A model generated the notes under the pieces. That model did not search any database. It was not told the origin of the DNA and worked only from the letters and a program-made list of their open reading frames with translations. A program made the translations under genes and the position numbers. A stretch of DNA of 64,000 nt from assembly GCF_018397995.1 (NCBI RefSeq), contig NZ_BBQH01000016.1, positions 1 to 64,000 on the forward strand, written 5' to 3'. This stretch comes from Rhizomonospora bruguierae (GTDB lineage: Bacteria; Actinomycetota; Actinomycetes; Mycobacteriales; Micromonosporaceae). Position 1 is the first letter of the stretch, and every line of letters starts with the position of its first letter. Of this stretch, positions 38,529 through 47,736 are shown piece by piece.

Positions 38529-41500
38529 ATGACCGTCGCTGACCAAACCACGCCCGGCTCGACGTCATGGCACCGGGCACTGCGACTGGGCGAACGGGCC
38601 ACCACCGCACCGTACGGCGCCCGCCGCCCGACGCCGGACCTGAGCGGCTTCGCCGACGTGCTGAACGTGCCCGTCGACGGGGCGGAACTACCCCGGGCAG
38701 CCGGGATGTTCGGCCTCGGCGTCGACGACCTGCTCCGCCCGCCCGTGCCGAACGACCCGACAGAGCCGTCCTGGCTGCGGGATATGACGGCGGCGCGGGC
38801 GTACCCGGGCCCGCCGGAGCCCTGGATGGTCACCGACGGACAGCTCGGCCTGCTCCGGCTCGTCGGCCCGTACGTACGAGCCTTCCAGCGCCAACTCCAC
38901 AACCTCGTCGCTGACGCGCTGCCGGCCGGAGAATCGCGGCAGCGGCTGTCCGGCCTCCCGGCACTGCTCGCCGCCCAGTGGCCGGCGGAGCAACTCAGTA
39001 CGGCACTCGGACCGACGATGGTGCTGGAGCTCAACGTCGCACGGGTGCGTGGCGAACTCGCCGGCGACACGCCCGAAGCCCGGTTCGCCGACTTCGTGCG
39101 GCGGCTCGACATGGCCGCGGATGAGTTCTGGGTCGAGTATCCGGTCCTGCTTCGGTACCTGCACGACGTCTTCCAGGGCTGGGTCGAATCACGCACGGCG
39201 TTCGCCCGGCACCTGGTGCAGGACCTCCCGCTGCTGGACGGGACGTTCGGCGACGACGCGTCGTTGGGCGACTGTCAGGCAGTCGAGTTCGGAGCCGGTG
39301 ACCGGCATCGGGGGGGCCGAAGCGTCGCGATCGTGAGTTTTGCCGGTGGCCGGGTCGTCTACAAGCCGCGTTCCCTGGCCGTGGACGAGGCGTGGCATGC
39401 GGTGGTCGCGTGGTTCAACGGGCGCGGACCGAGACACGATCTCGTCACCCCGGTCGTCGTCTCGCCGCCCTCCACCGGCGACCGCGGCTGGGCGGGCTTC
39501 ATTGCCGCCGGGGAGTGTGCCGACCGCGGCGAGGCACAGGCCCACTACTGGCGGACCGGTGCCCTGCTCGCCCTGCTTTACGCGGTCCGCGCGACCGACG
39601 CGCACACGGAGAACCTGATCGCTGCGGGGCCGTACCCGGTGCTCGTTGATCTGGAGACCCTGCTGCACCCCGCCCCTGCCCGACCGGCGATGCCGTGGAA
39701 CGATCCCGCGGCCGCCGCCATCGCCGGCGGCGTGACCTCCATCGGCCTGCTGCCCCGGAAGCTTTTCGTGCCCGGCGAGCGGGGGCTTGCGGTGCTTGAC
39801 TTCAGCGCCATCGGCGTGCCGGAGCGGCAGTTGACGCCGTTCACCGTGCCCACGCCCACCGACGCCGGCACCGATGCCATGCGGCTTGTCGACCAGCGGG
39901 CGCCGGTGGCCGTGAACGGCGCCAGCCGGTTGCGCGTGGCAGGTCGGCTCGCAGATCCGCGGCATTACCAGCAGGATGTGCTCGACGGCTTCAGCTGGGC
40001 GTACCAGGCCATCTGCGCCGACCGTGACGCCTGGTTGGGGGCGGGCGGCCTGTTGGACCGGTTCGCAACGGTGCCGGTCCGGTACATTTCCCGGCCTACG
40101 TCGTACTACGCGCGGCTGCTCGGCCAGAGCCTGCATCCGGACTACCTGCGCAACGCGGCGGACCGGGACAGGACGTTCTTCCGCCTCGCGTTCGGCGTCG
40201 ACCCTGGCAGCCTCAGTGAGCGCCTCGTGGTATCCGAGTTCGCGGACCTGCGTGCCGGCGACATCCCGTACTTCGCCGCCCGGCCTGACTCCCGTGACCT
40301 GTGGAACAGCCGCGGGGAGCGAATCCCGGACGCCCTGGACCGTCCCTCGCTCGCCGAGGTCACCGAGCACGTCCGCGGGCTCGGTGAGCCCGACCTCGCC
40401 GCACAGACGTTGCTCATCCGCCAGGCGTTCGCCTCCCTGCAGAGCGGTCCGGTCTCCACGCTCGCTCCGCCGGTGCCGAGCCCGCTGGTCAACGCTCCGC
40501 TGAGTCCTGCCGAGGCGCATGAACTGGCCGCGATGCTGGCCCGCCGGGTGTGCGCGTCGGCGGTCCGGCTCGGCACGGACATCGGCTGGATCACCATGCG
40601 TCTCATCGAGGATGTGCACTGGGCGGTGGATGCCGCACCGGCGGACCTCTACTCGGGTGTCGCGGGCATCGGCCTGTTCCTGTCAACGGTGGCGGCACTG
40701 ACCGGTGACCCCGAGATCGCCGAGACGGCCCTCGCCGCTGCTGAGGCGGTCGCCGCCCGCGCGCATCTCGTCGGCGGGGAGATCGCCCGCGAGGTGACCC
40801 GCCGCGGCACGTTGCCGCCGCTGCTGCGGCGCACCGCGGACGCCGGCGTGTTCGGCATGTTCGGCGGCACGATGTACTACCTCACCCACGCCGGCGCGCT
40901 GCACCATCGGCCCGACTTCCTCGATGCCGCCGAGGCCCTGCTGCCCGTGTTGCGCCGCTACGTTGCCGACGATCCGTCTGCCGACCTGGTGTCCGGTGCG
41001 GCTGGCGCGATCGTCGCCGCCCTGGTGCTGGACCGGACCCGTCCCTCGGACGAAGCCGTGGACGTGGCGGTCGCGGCGGGCCGGCGCCTGCTCGACACCG
41101 CGGTCGCCGCTCGTGGCGGCCTGGCCTGGCCGGCGCGGTTCGACCACAGTCCGCTCACCGGTATGGCCCACGGCGCCGCCGGGGTGGCGTTCGCCCTCGC
41201 CCGCCTTGACCGGCTGGTCCCGGGACTGGGCTTCGCCGAGGCGGTTGCCGGCGCCCTCCGCTACGAACGGGCGGTACGCGACGACACCGCCGGCACTTGG
41301 CCGGACCTTCGCGACCAGGCCCGCGGCGGTGGTGGCGTGCCGCTGGTCGCATGGTGTCACGGCGCGGCCGGGATCGGCCTGTCCCGGTTCGCGGTGCTCG
41401 ACCACCCCGGCCTCTCCGACCTGCATGCGGGCGCCGCCGACGATCTCGCCGTGGCGGAACGTGCGGTCTGGCGGAACCTCGTCAGCACCGATGCCGACGC

Positions 41501-41807
41501 GCAGCCCATGCTGGTCGGGCTGGGCACGGACGCGCCCTGCCACGGCACGCTGGGCAACCTGGAACTGCCGCTGACGCTGGCCCGCCGACGCGGCGACGAC
41601 GAAGCGGTGCGGCGGTGCCTGACCCTGGCCCAGACCGTGGCCCGCGACGGCTTGCAGCGCGGTTGGCGTACCGGGGTGCCCGGTGTCGAGGACATCCCCG
41701 GCCTCATGTACGGCCTCGCCGGCATCGGCTATCAGTTTCTTCGCCTGGTCGATCCGGGCCTCCCGTCACTGTTGCTCCTCGATCCGCCGGTGGGCAGCCG
41801 TGGATAG
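38529..41807 (+). CDS. lanM2: Class II lanthipeptide synthetase LanM2
   Basis: 1092 residues, ATG 38529. The dehydratase domain shows GDRHRGGRSV, VVYKPRSL (about 280) and VLVDLETLLHP (about 370). The LanC domain starts near LYSGVAGIGLFLS (about 705), with zinc ligands in WCHGAAG and APCHGTLG. It resembles LanM1 in layout but is divergent in sequence, as expected of two synthetases dedicated to the two peptides of a two-component lantibiotic. It is followed closely by the membrane-protein gene. Confidence 0.95.
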   Translation: MTVADQTTPGSTSWHRALRLGERATTAPYGARRPTPDLSGFADVLNVPVDGAELPRAAGMFGLGVDDLLRPPVPNDPTEPSWLRDMTAARAYPGPPEPWMVTDGQLGLLRLVGPYVRAFQRQLHNLVADALPAGESRQRLSGLPALLAAQWPAEQLSTALGPTMVLELNVARVRGELAGDTPEARFADFVRRLDMAADEFWVEYPVLLRYLHDVFQGWVESRTAFARHLVQDLPLLDGTFGDDASLGDCQAVEFGAGDRHRGGRSVAIVSFAGGRVVYKPRSLAVDEAWHAVVAWFNGRGPRHDLVTPVVVSPPSTGDRGWAGFIAAGECADRGEAQAHYWRTGALLALLYAVRATDAHTENLIAAGPYPVLVDLETLLHPAPARPAMPWNDPAAAAIAGGVTSIGLLPRKLFVPGERGLAVLDFSAIGVPERQLTPFTVPTPTDAGTDAMRLVDQRAPVAVNGASRLRVAGRLADPRHYQQDVLDGFSWAYQAICADRDAWLGAGGLLDRFATVPVRYISRPTSYYARLLGQSLHPDYLRNAADRDRTFFRLAFGVDPGSLSERLVVSEFADLRAGDIPYFAARPDSRDLWNSRGERIPDALDRPSLAEVTEHVRGLGEPDLAAQTLLIRQAFASLQSGPVSTLAPPVPSPLVNAPLSPAEAHELAAMLARRVCASAVRLGTDIGWITMRLIEDVHWAVDAAPADLYSGVAGIGLFLSTVAALTGDPEIAETALAAAEAVAARAHLVGGEIAREVTRRGTLPPLLRRTADAGVFGMFGGTMYYLTHAGALHHRPDFLDAAEALLPVLRRYVADDPSADLVSGAAGAIVAALVLDRTRPSDEAVDVAVAAGRRLLDTAVAARGGLAWPARFDHSPLTGMAHGAAGVAFALARLDRLVPGLGFAEAVAGALRYERAVRDDTAGTWPDLRDQARGGGGVPLVAWCHGAAGIGLSRFAVLDHPGLSDLHAGAADDLAVAERAVWRNLVSTDADAQPMLVGLGTDAPCHGTLGNLELPLTLARRRGDDEAVRRCLTLAQTVARDGLQRGWRTGVPGVEDIPGLMYGLAGIGYQFLRLVDPGLPSLLLLDPPVGSRG

Positions 41808-41826
41808 CCGGACCGAGGTGCGTGGG

Positions 41827-42255
41827 ATGACCGATGCCGCCGGCCCTGACGCGCCGGACGGCGGCGACCTTCTGGAGCGCCAGCTGCGTCCGCCGGTGCG
41901 GGCCATCATCCTCTGTGTCACCGCCATGGCCCTTCTAGTCGGCATCGGCGCCGGTGTGCGGGTCCCGTGGCAGGTCCGGCTCGTGCCGGTCGACGTCGTC
42001 GGCGTCGAGGTGCTCGCCGTCGCTCCCGCCCGGCAGGACCCGCAGGAACTCGTCGGCGCGGCGGTCACCGCACACACCCGGACAGGTCCGGTGCCGGGGC
42101 GGGTCGTCGCGGTACGGCCGTGGGCACCACGGCCCGGCGACCCGCCACAAGGCGTTGTGGTCGTCGCGTTGCCCACGCCGCCGGCCGAGATCGCCGACCT
42201 CACGGTGGTGTTGGGCCGGCGCTCCTTGTTCACCGACATCGTGGCGGAGGCGTGA
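41827..42255 (+). CDS. Small membrane protein, possible HlyD-like adaptor
   Basis: 142 residues from ATG 41827 (GAGGTGCGTGGG upstream; a GTG at 41800 overlapping LanM2 is the alternative). One membrane helix (AIILCVTAMALLVGIGAGV) is followed by a proline/valine-rich extracytoplasmic beta region with GVVVVALPTPP and LTVVLGRRSLF, resembling the last beta-barrel of HlyD-type membrane-fusion proteins. The coiled-coil and lipoyl domains are missing. Its stop overlaps the exporter start, which suggests that it works with LanT. The function is inferred from position and residual similarity only. Confidence 0.6.
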   Translation: MTDAAGPDAPDGGDLLERQLRPPVRAIILCVTAMALLVGIGAGVRVPWQVRLVPVDVVGVEVLAVAPARQDPQELVGAAVTAHTRTGPVPGRVVAVRPWAPRPGDPPQGVVVVALPTPPAEIADLTVVLGRRSLFTDIVAEA

Positions 42256-44486
42256 TGGGTGTCTTCCGGCGCCGAGTACCGGTGCTGCTGCAGGCCAGCA
42301 TGGCGGAGTGCGGCGCGGCGGCACTCGCCATGATCGCGAGCTACTTCGGTCGCCCGACCAGGGTCCGGGAGTTGCGTGAACGCCTCGGCGTCGGTCGCGA
42401 CGGCACAACGGCAGCGGCGCTCGTCCGCGCTGCCGACGAACTGGGCCTACGTGTGAACGCGCTCCGCTGCGCACCGGGCGCCCTCGACCGGGTGCGGCTG
42501 CCCGCCCTGATCCACTGGCATGGCAACCACTTCGTCGTGCTGGAGCGCTGGAGCCCGACCCGGGCCGACATCGTGGACCCGGGAGTCGGCCGCCGCAGGC
42601 TCGAACGCACGGAGTTCGATGCCGGGTTCAGCGGCGTCGTGTTGGAGATGACTCCGACCGTGCGGATGGTCCCCGCCCGCCGCGACCACGCCGGGCTCGT
42701 CCGGTTCGTGTGGCGTTATCTGCCCCACCGGCCCGCACTGTTCGCGATGATCCTGGTCGCGTCCGTCGTCCTCACCCTGGTCGGCCTGGTGCCACCGCTG
42801 CTGACCCGCTATGTCGTCGACGATGTCGTGCAGGCCGGCCGGGGCGACACCATGGTCGTGCTCTCCGCCGCGGCTGCCGCACTGATCGTCGGCCAGAGCC
42901 TCGTCGGATACCTGCGCCGGGAACTGCTGCTGCGCCTGCGTACCCGGCTCGACCACGGCATGATGTCGGCCTTCCTGCGCCATGTGTTCCGACTGCCGTA
43001 CCGGTACTTCCAGCTACGCACCAGCGGTGACCTGCTGACCCGGATGTCCAGCAGTGCCATGCTGCGCGAGGTCGTCTCCACGCATGTGTTCACCCTGGTG
43101 CTGGACACCGCGTCGGCGGTGGTCTACGCCGTCCTGCTCTGGCGGGTGTGGCCGCCGCTGGCCGCGCTCGTGGCGGGCGTCGCATTGCTGCAGGTGCTGG
43201 TGGCGCTGGCCTACGCGCCGTCGATCCGCCGGGCCACCGACCGTGAGCTGACCGCGATGGCCGCGGCGCAGAGCCGCCTCGTGGAGGCGCTGACCGGTAT
43301 CGAGTCGCTCAAGGCCGCGGGCGCCGAAAATGTGGCACTGTCCCGCTGGAACCGGCTCTACCGTCAGCAGTTGGGCGCAACTGTCAGCCAGGGCGGGCTG
43401 CGCAACACCATGGACGCGCTGCTCGATCTCACCCGGGTCGGCATGCCGATCGTCCTGCTGCTCGTCGGTGCACATGCCGTGCTGGCCGGGAACCTGTCGC
43501 TCGGCACGATGCTCGCGGCCAACCTGCTCGCCGGCATGGCACTGTCACCGATCACTTCGCTGTCCCAGGTGTACCAGAGCTTCCAACTCGTCGGCACCCA
43601 CATCGATCGCCTTCGGGACGTGTTGGAAGAGCCGCCGGAGCAGCCTGAGGGAGCACCGCTGGACACGGTCGAGATCAGCGGCGCCGTGCAGGTGCACGAC
43701 GTCACGTTCCGGTACCAGCCGGACGCGCCGCCCGCGTTGATCGACGTCGATGTGGACGTGCCGGCCGGTGGGTACATCGCCATCGTCGGACGCACCGGCT
43801 CCGGCAAGAGCACCCTTGCCCGGCTGCTGGTCGGCCTCTATCAGCCGGATGAGGGCGAAGTCCGATTCGACGGCGTACCGCTGCGACGCCTCGACGTGCG
43901 CTGCGTGCGACGGCAATGCGGCATCGTCGTGCAGGACGCCGCCGTCTACAGCGGTTCGATCCTGGAGAACCTCACCATCAACGCACCGGACACTCCGCTC
44001 TCAGCGATCGTTGACGCGGCGCGGCTCGCCTGCCTCCACGACGACATCGCCGGCATGCCGCTGGGCTACGCCACTCCCCTCGGCGAGGGCGGCGGCGGCC
44101 TGTCCGGTGGCCAACAGCAGCGCCTGGCGCTCGCCCGGGCGCTGGTGACCCGGCCACGGCTGCTGGTGCTCGACGAAGCCACCAGCCATCTGGATGCGGA
44201 CACCGAGGCCCGCGTTCACGCGAATCTCGCCCGGCTGCGGGCGACCCGGATCGTCGTCGCGCACCGGCTCAGCACCGTCGTCAACGCCGACACGATCCTC
44301 GTCGTGGAGCGCGGCCGGGTGGTGGAGCGTGGCCGGCACGACGACCTCGTCGCGGCCGGCGGCCGTTACGCGGCGCTGGTGAGCGCCCAACTGCCGGCCG
44401 AGGCGCACGGCGGTCACGCCGGGCGAGGGCAGTCGCAGATCGAAGGAGAGGAGGACCAGACGAGGGTGGCCGAGACCGTCCCGTAG
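42255..44486 (+). CDS. lanT: LanT peptidase-containing ABC exporter
   Basis: 743 residues. The N-terminal C39 peptidase (1-130) has the oxyanion Gln and catalytic Cys (LLQASMAECGAAALAM), His (WHGNHFVVLE) and Asp (IVDPG). Six membrane helices follow (about 150-440), then an ATPase with Walker A GRTGSGKST (about 515) and signature LSGGQQQRLALARAL. It would cut precursors 1 and 2 after the double glycine and export the cores. Its start overlaps the upstream gene (TGATG). Confidence 0.95.
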   Translation: MGVFRRRVPVLLQASMAECGAAALAMIASYFGRPTRVRELRERLGVGRDGTTAAALVRAADELGLRVNALRCAPGALDRVRLPALIHWHGNHFVVLERWSPTRADIVDPGVGRRRLERTEFDAGFSGVVLEMTPTVRMVPARRDHAGLVRFVWRYLPHRPALFAMILVASVVLTLVGLVPPLLTRYVVDDVVQAGRGDTMVVLSAAAAALIVGQSLVGYLRRELLLRLRTRLDHGMMSAFLRHVFRLPYRYFQLRTSGDLLTRMSSSAMLREVVSTHVFTLVLDTASAVVYAVLLWRVWPPLAALVAGVALLQVLVALAYAPSIRRATDRELTAMAAAQSRLVEALTGIESLKAAGAENVALSRWNRLYRQQLGATVSQGGLRNTMDALLDLTRVGMPIVLLLVGAHAVLAGNLSLGTMLAANLLAGMALSPITSLSQVYQSFQLVGTHIDRLRDVLEEPPEQPEGAPLDTVEISGAVQVHDVTFRYQPDAPPALIDVDVDVPAGGYIAIVGRTGSGKSTLARLLVGLYQPDEGEVRFDGVPLRRLDVRCVRRQCGIVVQDAAVYSGSILENLTINAPDTPLSAIVDAARLACLHDDIAGMPLGYATPLGEGGGGLSGGQQQRLALARALVTRPRLLVLDEATSHLDADTEARVHANLARLRATRIVVAHRLSTVVNADTILVVERGRVVERGRHDDLVAAGGRYAALVSAQLPAEAHGGHAGRGQSQIEGEEDQTRVAETVP

Positions 44487-44560
44487 ACCGCTGGCAGATC
44501 GTTGTGGCCACCCCGATCGCCCGCCTCCGGTCATCCGCGCACAACCCAGGAAGGCATCCC

Positions 44561-44764
44561 ATGAGGAGCATGCTCACGTTCACCGATCGGCTCGTCGACC
44601 GCCTGGTCCCCAAGGTCCCGGCGGCGGCCGAAACCTACAAGGGAATCACCTGCAGCAACAACCGGTGCGCCATCTTCTGGCGCCAGGAGCTGGAGATCAC
44701 CTGCGTCTACTCGTCGCAGGGTGCGATCTGCAACGTCACCGGTTGGATCGGTTGCGGCTGCTGA
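44561..44764 (+). CDS. Cys-rich peptide, candidate new RiPP precursor
   Basis: 67 residues with AGGAAGG upstream of ATG. The N-terminal part (TFTDRLVDRLVPKVPAAA) is amphipathic, has no hydrophobic signal core, and ends in Ala-Ala-Ala, a signal-peptidase-like site. If cut there, a 44-residue product remains with six Cys (product positions 8, 13, 25, 34, 42, 44), ending GWIGCGC. It shares nothing with the two lanthipeptide leaders: no double glycine and no AWKD. It is followed by a hairpin and then by thioredoxin-like, ABC exporter, S26 peptidase and MauE-like genes, which could fold, export and cut it. Six cysteines and the redox genes suggest disulfides, but thioethers cannot be excluded. I do not recognise a described family. 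Confidence 0.72.
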   Translation: MRSMLTFTDRLVDRLVPKVPAAAETYKGITCSNNRCAIFWRQELEITCVYSSQGAICNVTGWIGCGC

Positions 44765-44781
44765 ACGCAGCCTCGCCGGAT

Positions 44782-44807
44782 GGGCCGCCCGAGCTGTCGG
44801 GCGGCCC
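44782..44807 (+). terminator. Attenuating hairpin after the Cys-rich peptide
   Basis: A perfect 11-bp stem, GGGCCGCCCGA (44782-44792) with TCGGGCGGCCC (44797-44807) and a GCTG loop, follows the peptide gene, exactly as in the two lanthipeptide precursor genes. This supports its being a highly expressed peptide gene. Confidence 0.7.
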
Positions 44808-44828
44808 TGTCGAGAGAGGGCACCTCGG

Positions 44829-45374
44829 ATGGACCTAGGCGACGCCGTCACCGCGCTGGTAGGAGTGGTGACACTTATAAATCTCGTGCTTGCCGTCGGC
44901 ATCGTGCGCCGGCTACGGGAGCACAGCACCCGGCTATCCCGTCTCACCAGCCCGTTCGGCGAGGGCACACCCACGATGCTGCCGCCGGGCCAGGCTCCCG
45001 GGCCGTTCTCGGCCACCACCATCGACGGCGAAACCGTCTCCCTGGATGCCGTTGCCGATGGTGCGCTCGTCGCGTTCCTCGCCGCGGACTGCCGCCCCTG
45101 CCAGGAGGAGACGCCGGCCTTCGTCGATCGCGCGGCCGCGATGCCGGGCGGCCGGTCACGGGTACTCGTCGTCGTCGCTGGCGCGTCGCACCGCGACGAG
45201 TACGTCGCGCGACTCAGCCCGTTCGCCCGCGTCGTCATGGAGCCCGACGGCGGGCCGGTTACCGCCGCCTTCGCCGTGCGCAGCTACCCGTCCTTCGCGC
45301 AGGTCGGCCACGACGGCATCGTCACCGCCACCGGCCACCGCGTCGCCGATCTTCCGGCACCGGCGCTGACATGA
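44829..45374 (+). CDS. Membrane-anchored thioredoxin-fold protein
   Basis: 181 residues, TlpA/MauD-like. An N-terminal membrane helix (ALVGVVTLINLVLAVGIV) is followed by a thioredoxin domain facing outward, with redox motif CRPC in AADCRPCQEETPAF (about 95) and the cis-Pro region RSYPSFAQV. Start ATG 44829 with a GAGAGAGGG site. It overlaps the next gene by ATGA. In methylamine dehydrogenase clusters MauD works with MauE; here a MauE-like gene closes the same operon, so the pair probably controls disulfides in the secreted Cys-rich peptide. That last step is an inference. Confidence 0.85.
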   Translation: MDLGDAVTALVGVVTLINLVLAVGIVRRLREHSTRLSRLTSPFGEGTPTMLPPGQAPGPFSATTIDGETVSLDAVADGALVAFLAADCRPCQEETPAFVDRAAAMPGGRSRVLVVVAGASHRDEYVARLSPFARVVMEPDGGPVTAAFAVRSYPSFAQVGHDGIVTATGHRVADLPAPALT

Positions 45375-47254
45375 CCGGCATCGACATACCCGGTCCGCCG
45401 CCGCCCGCCGTCGGCCGGGGCCCCGGGCGATACGTCAGGGACTGTCTCCACCTCGTCTGGGCAGCAGCCCCGTCCGCGATGATTGTTCTCGTCGCGGCGG
45501 CGTTGCTGGCCGCCGGCGCGCCGGCTGCCGCGGCTTGGCTGACCAAACTGGTGCTCGACGCCGTCGCGGCGTCAGGGAGCGCCGCGCTGCCGCACGCGGC
45601 GCCGCTGGCGCTCGGGCTTGCCGTCCTCGGTGTCGTGGTGGCCGGCGTCCCGCACCTGTCCCGCTACGCGCACCACGAGGTGGAGCGGCGCACGGCCCGG
45701 GTGATGCGGGACCGGCTCTTCATCGCCGTCAATAGGCTGGCCGGCCTGGCTCGGCTGGAGGACCCGGTGTTCCACGACCGGCTCCAGCTTGCCCAGCAAG
45801 CGACCCGGGCGGCACCGCGTCAGGCATTCACCGGCCTGATCGGCATCGGCCAGGCCGGGCTGACCCTGGTCGGGTTCATCGGCACCCTCGTGGTGCTCAG
45901 CCCGTGGATGGTCGCAGTGATCATATTGGCGGCGCTGCCGGCGCTCGGTGTAGAACTACTGATGAACCGCGGCCGAGCCGCTGTCGCGTGGCGGCTCGGC
46001 CAGCCGGAGCGCCGCGACATCTTCTACACTGAGCTGCTGTCGAGCGTGGCCGCCGCGAAGGAGATCCGTCTCTTCGGCCTGGGCCGGCACTTCGCCACCC
46101 GAATGCTCGCCGAACTGTCCACCATCCATCGCGAACAGCGCACCGTGGACCGGCGTGAGCTGCGCTGGCAGCTGGCGCTCGGCGTCTTTGCCGCGACGGT
46201 CGCAGGTGCCGGCCTCATCTGGGGAGTGCGTCAGGCAGCATCGGGCGCACTGACCGTCGGTGACGTCTCCATCCTGATCGCCGTGATCGCCGGGGTGCAG
46301 TCCGCGTTGACCGTCGCCGCCGTGCAGGTCGGCTCGGTCTACGCGGCGCTGCTGCTGTTCCAGCATTACGACGATGTGCTGCACACCCCGTCGGATCTGC
46401 CGGCGCCGGCCCGGACACGGTCTGCGGCGCCGCTGCTCGATGGCATCGAGCTGCACGACGTTTGGTTCCGGTACAGCGACCACCATCCGTGGGCACTTCG
46501 CGGCGTCAACCTCCGCATACCGCGCGGCTCGGCGGTCGCACTCGTCGGCCCGAACGGTGCCGGGAAGAGCACGTTGGTGAAGCTGCTCTGCCGGTTCTAC
46601 GACCCGACGAAAGGCGCCATCACCTGGGACGGTGTCGACCTGCGCGAACTCGACCCCGCGGACCTGCGCCGTCGGGTCGGCGTCGTGTTCCAGGACTTCA
46701 TGCGGTACGACCTCTCCGCTGCGGACAACATCGCCGTCGGCAACCTCTCCGCACAGCACGACCCCGACCGAATCCAGTGCGCCGCCCGGCATGCACACAT
46801 CCACGACGACCTGGTCAGGCTCCACAAGGGCTACGACACGCTGCTCACGAGGATCTTCTCCGGCCACGGCGACAAGGGCCGACCGGAGACCGGCGTCGTG
46901 CTCTCCGGCGGGCAATGGCAACGCCTGGCCCTCGCCCGTGCGTTGGTGCGCTCCGATCCGGACCTGCTCATCCTCGACGAACCCAGCTCGGGCCTCGACG
47001 CCGATGCGGAGGCCGCGATCCACGCGCGGTTGCGCGCGCACGGTGCTGGCCGGACCAGGCTGCTGATCTCCCACCGCCTCAACACGGTACGCGACGCGGA
47101 CCGCATCGTCGTGTTCGACGACGGCCGCATCGCCGAGCAGGGCAGCCACGACGCACTGATCGCAGCCGACGGCGTTTACCGGCGGTTGTTCAATCTGCAG
47201 GCCAGCGGCTACCTCACCGGTGCCACCGAGCCCGCCCGGATGGTGACATCATGA
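45371..47254 (+). CDS. ABC exporter without peptidase domain
   Basis: 627 residues: six membrane helices (about 30-320) and an ATPase with Walker A GPNGAGKST (about 395), signature LSGGQWQRLALARAL (about 510) and Walker B LLILDEP. Unlike the LanT exporter it has no C39 domain, so peptide cleavage must be done by another enzyme; the S26 peptidase gene overlaps its stop codon. Membership in the Cys-rich peptide module makes that peptide the likely cargo. Confidence 0.92.
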   Translation: MTGIDIPGPPPPAVGRGPGRYVRDCLHLVWAAAPSAMIVLVAAALLAAGAPAAAAWLTKLVLDAVAASGSAALPHAAPLALGLAVLGVVVAGVPHLSRYAHHEVERRTARVMRDRLFIAVNRLAGLARLEDPVFHDRLQLAQQATRAAPRQAFTGLIGIGQAGLTLVGFIGTLVVLSPWMVAVIILAALPALGVELLMNRGRAAVAWRLGQPERRDIFYTELLSSVAAAKEIRLFGLGRHFATRMLAELSTIHREQRTVDRRELRWQLALGVFAATVAGAGLIWGVRQAASGALTVGDVSILIAVIAGVQSALTVAAVQVGSVYAALLLFQHYDDVLHTPSDLPAPARTRSAAPLLDGIELHDVWFRYSDHHPWALRGVNLRIPRGSAVALVGPNGAGKSTLVKLLCRFYDPTKGAITWDGVDLRELDPADLRRRVGVVFQDFMRYDLSAADNIAVGNLSAQHDPDRIQCAARHAHIHDDLVRLHKGYDTLLTRIFSGHGDKGRPETGVVLSGGQWQRLALARALVRSDPDLLILDEPSSGLDADAEAAIHARLRAHGAGRTRLLISHRLNTVRDADRIVVFDDGRIAEQGSHDALIAADGVYRRLFNLQASGYLTGATEPARMVTS

Positions 47255-47709
47255 TGTACGCCCTCCCGTCTACCCTGGTCCTGGTCGGCTGCGCATGGTG
47301 GCTCGTGCGGTGGAAACTCGTGGTCGTCACCGTCCACGGCACCAGCATGATGCCCACATACCACGACGGTGATCGGGTCCTGGTGTGGCGCCGGCCGATC
47401 ACCAGGATCCGCCGCGGGCAGGTCGTGGTCGTCGAACGCCCGCACAGCGTGCCGCGACTGGGTATCACACCCTTTGCCCGGACGAGCGCCCGGGAATGGA
47501 TCATCAAGCGGGTGCATTCGGTGCCGGGTGATCCGGTGCCGCGCACACAGTTCCCCGCGCTTCGGTACACCGCCGAACAACGGGTGCCACGGCACCGGCT
47601 CGTGGTTCTCGGCGACAACACTGCGGATAGCCACGACTCCCGCAGCTGCGGCTATGTGGACGCCCGGCTGGTCCTCGGGATCGGTATCCGGCGACTCCAC
47701 CCTTCCTGA
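47251..47709 (+). CDS. S26-family (type I) signal peptidase
   Basis: 152 residues with an N-terminal membrane helix and the Ser/Lys dyad: Ser in VHGTSMMPTYHDGD (about 32) and Lys in EWIIKRVHSVPGD (about 87), plus the LGDNTADSHDSR box (about 122). It is shorter than housekeeping signal peptidases. The start overlaps the ABC exporter stop (ATGA within ATGATG). Placement inside the operon suggests a dedicated role, most simply cutting the Cys-rich peptide after its Ala-Ala-Ala motif on the outer face of the membrane. Confidence 0.9.
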   Translation: MMYALPSTLVLVGCAWWLVRWKLVVVTVHGTSMMPTYHDGDRVLVWRRPITRIRRGQVVVVERPHSVPRLGITPFARTSAREWIIKRVHSVPGDPVPRTQFPALRYTAEQRVPRHRLVVLGDNTADSHDSRSCGYVDARLVLGIGIRRLHPS

Positions 47710-47736
47710 CAGGCCCGGTCTGGAAGAGAAAGGACG

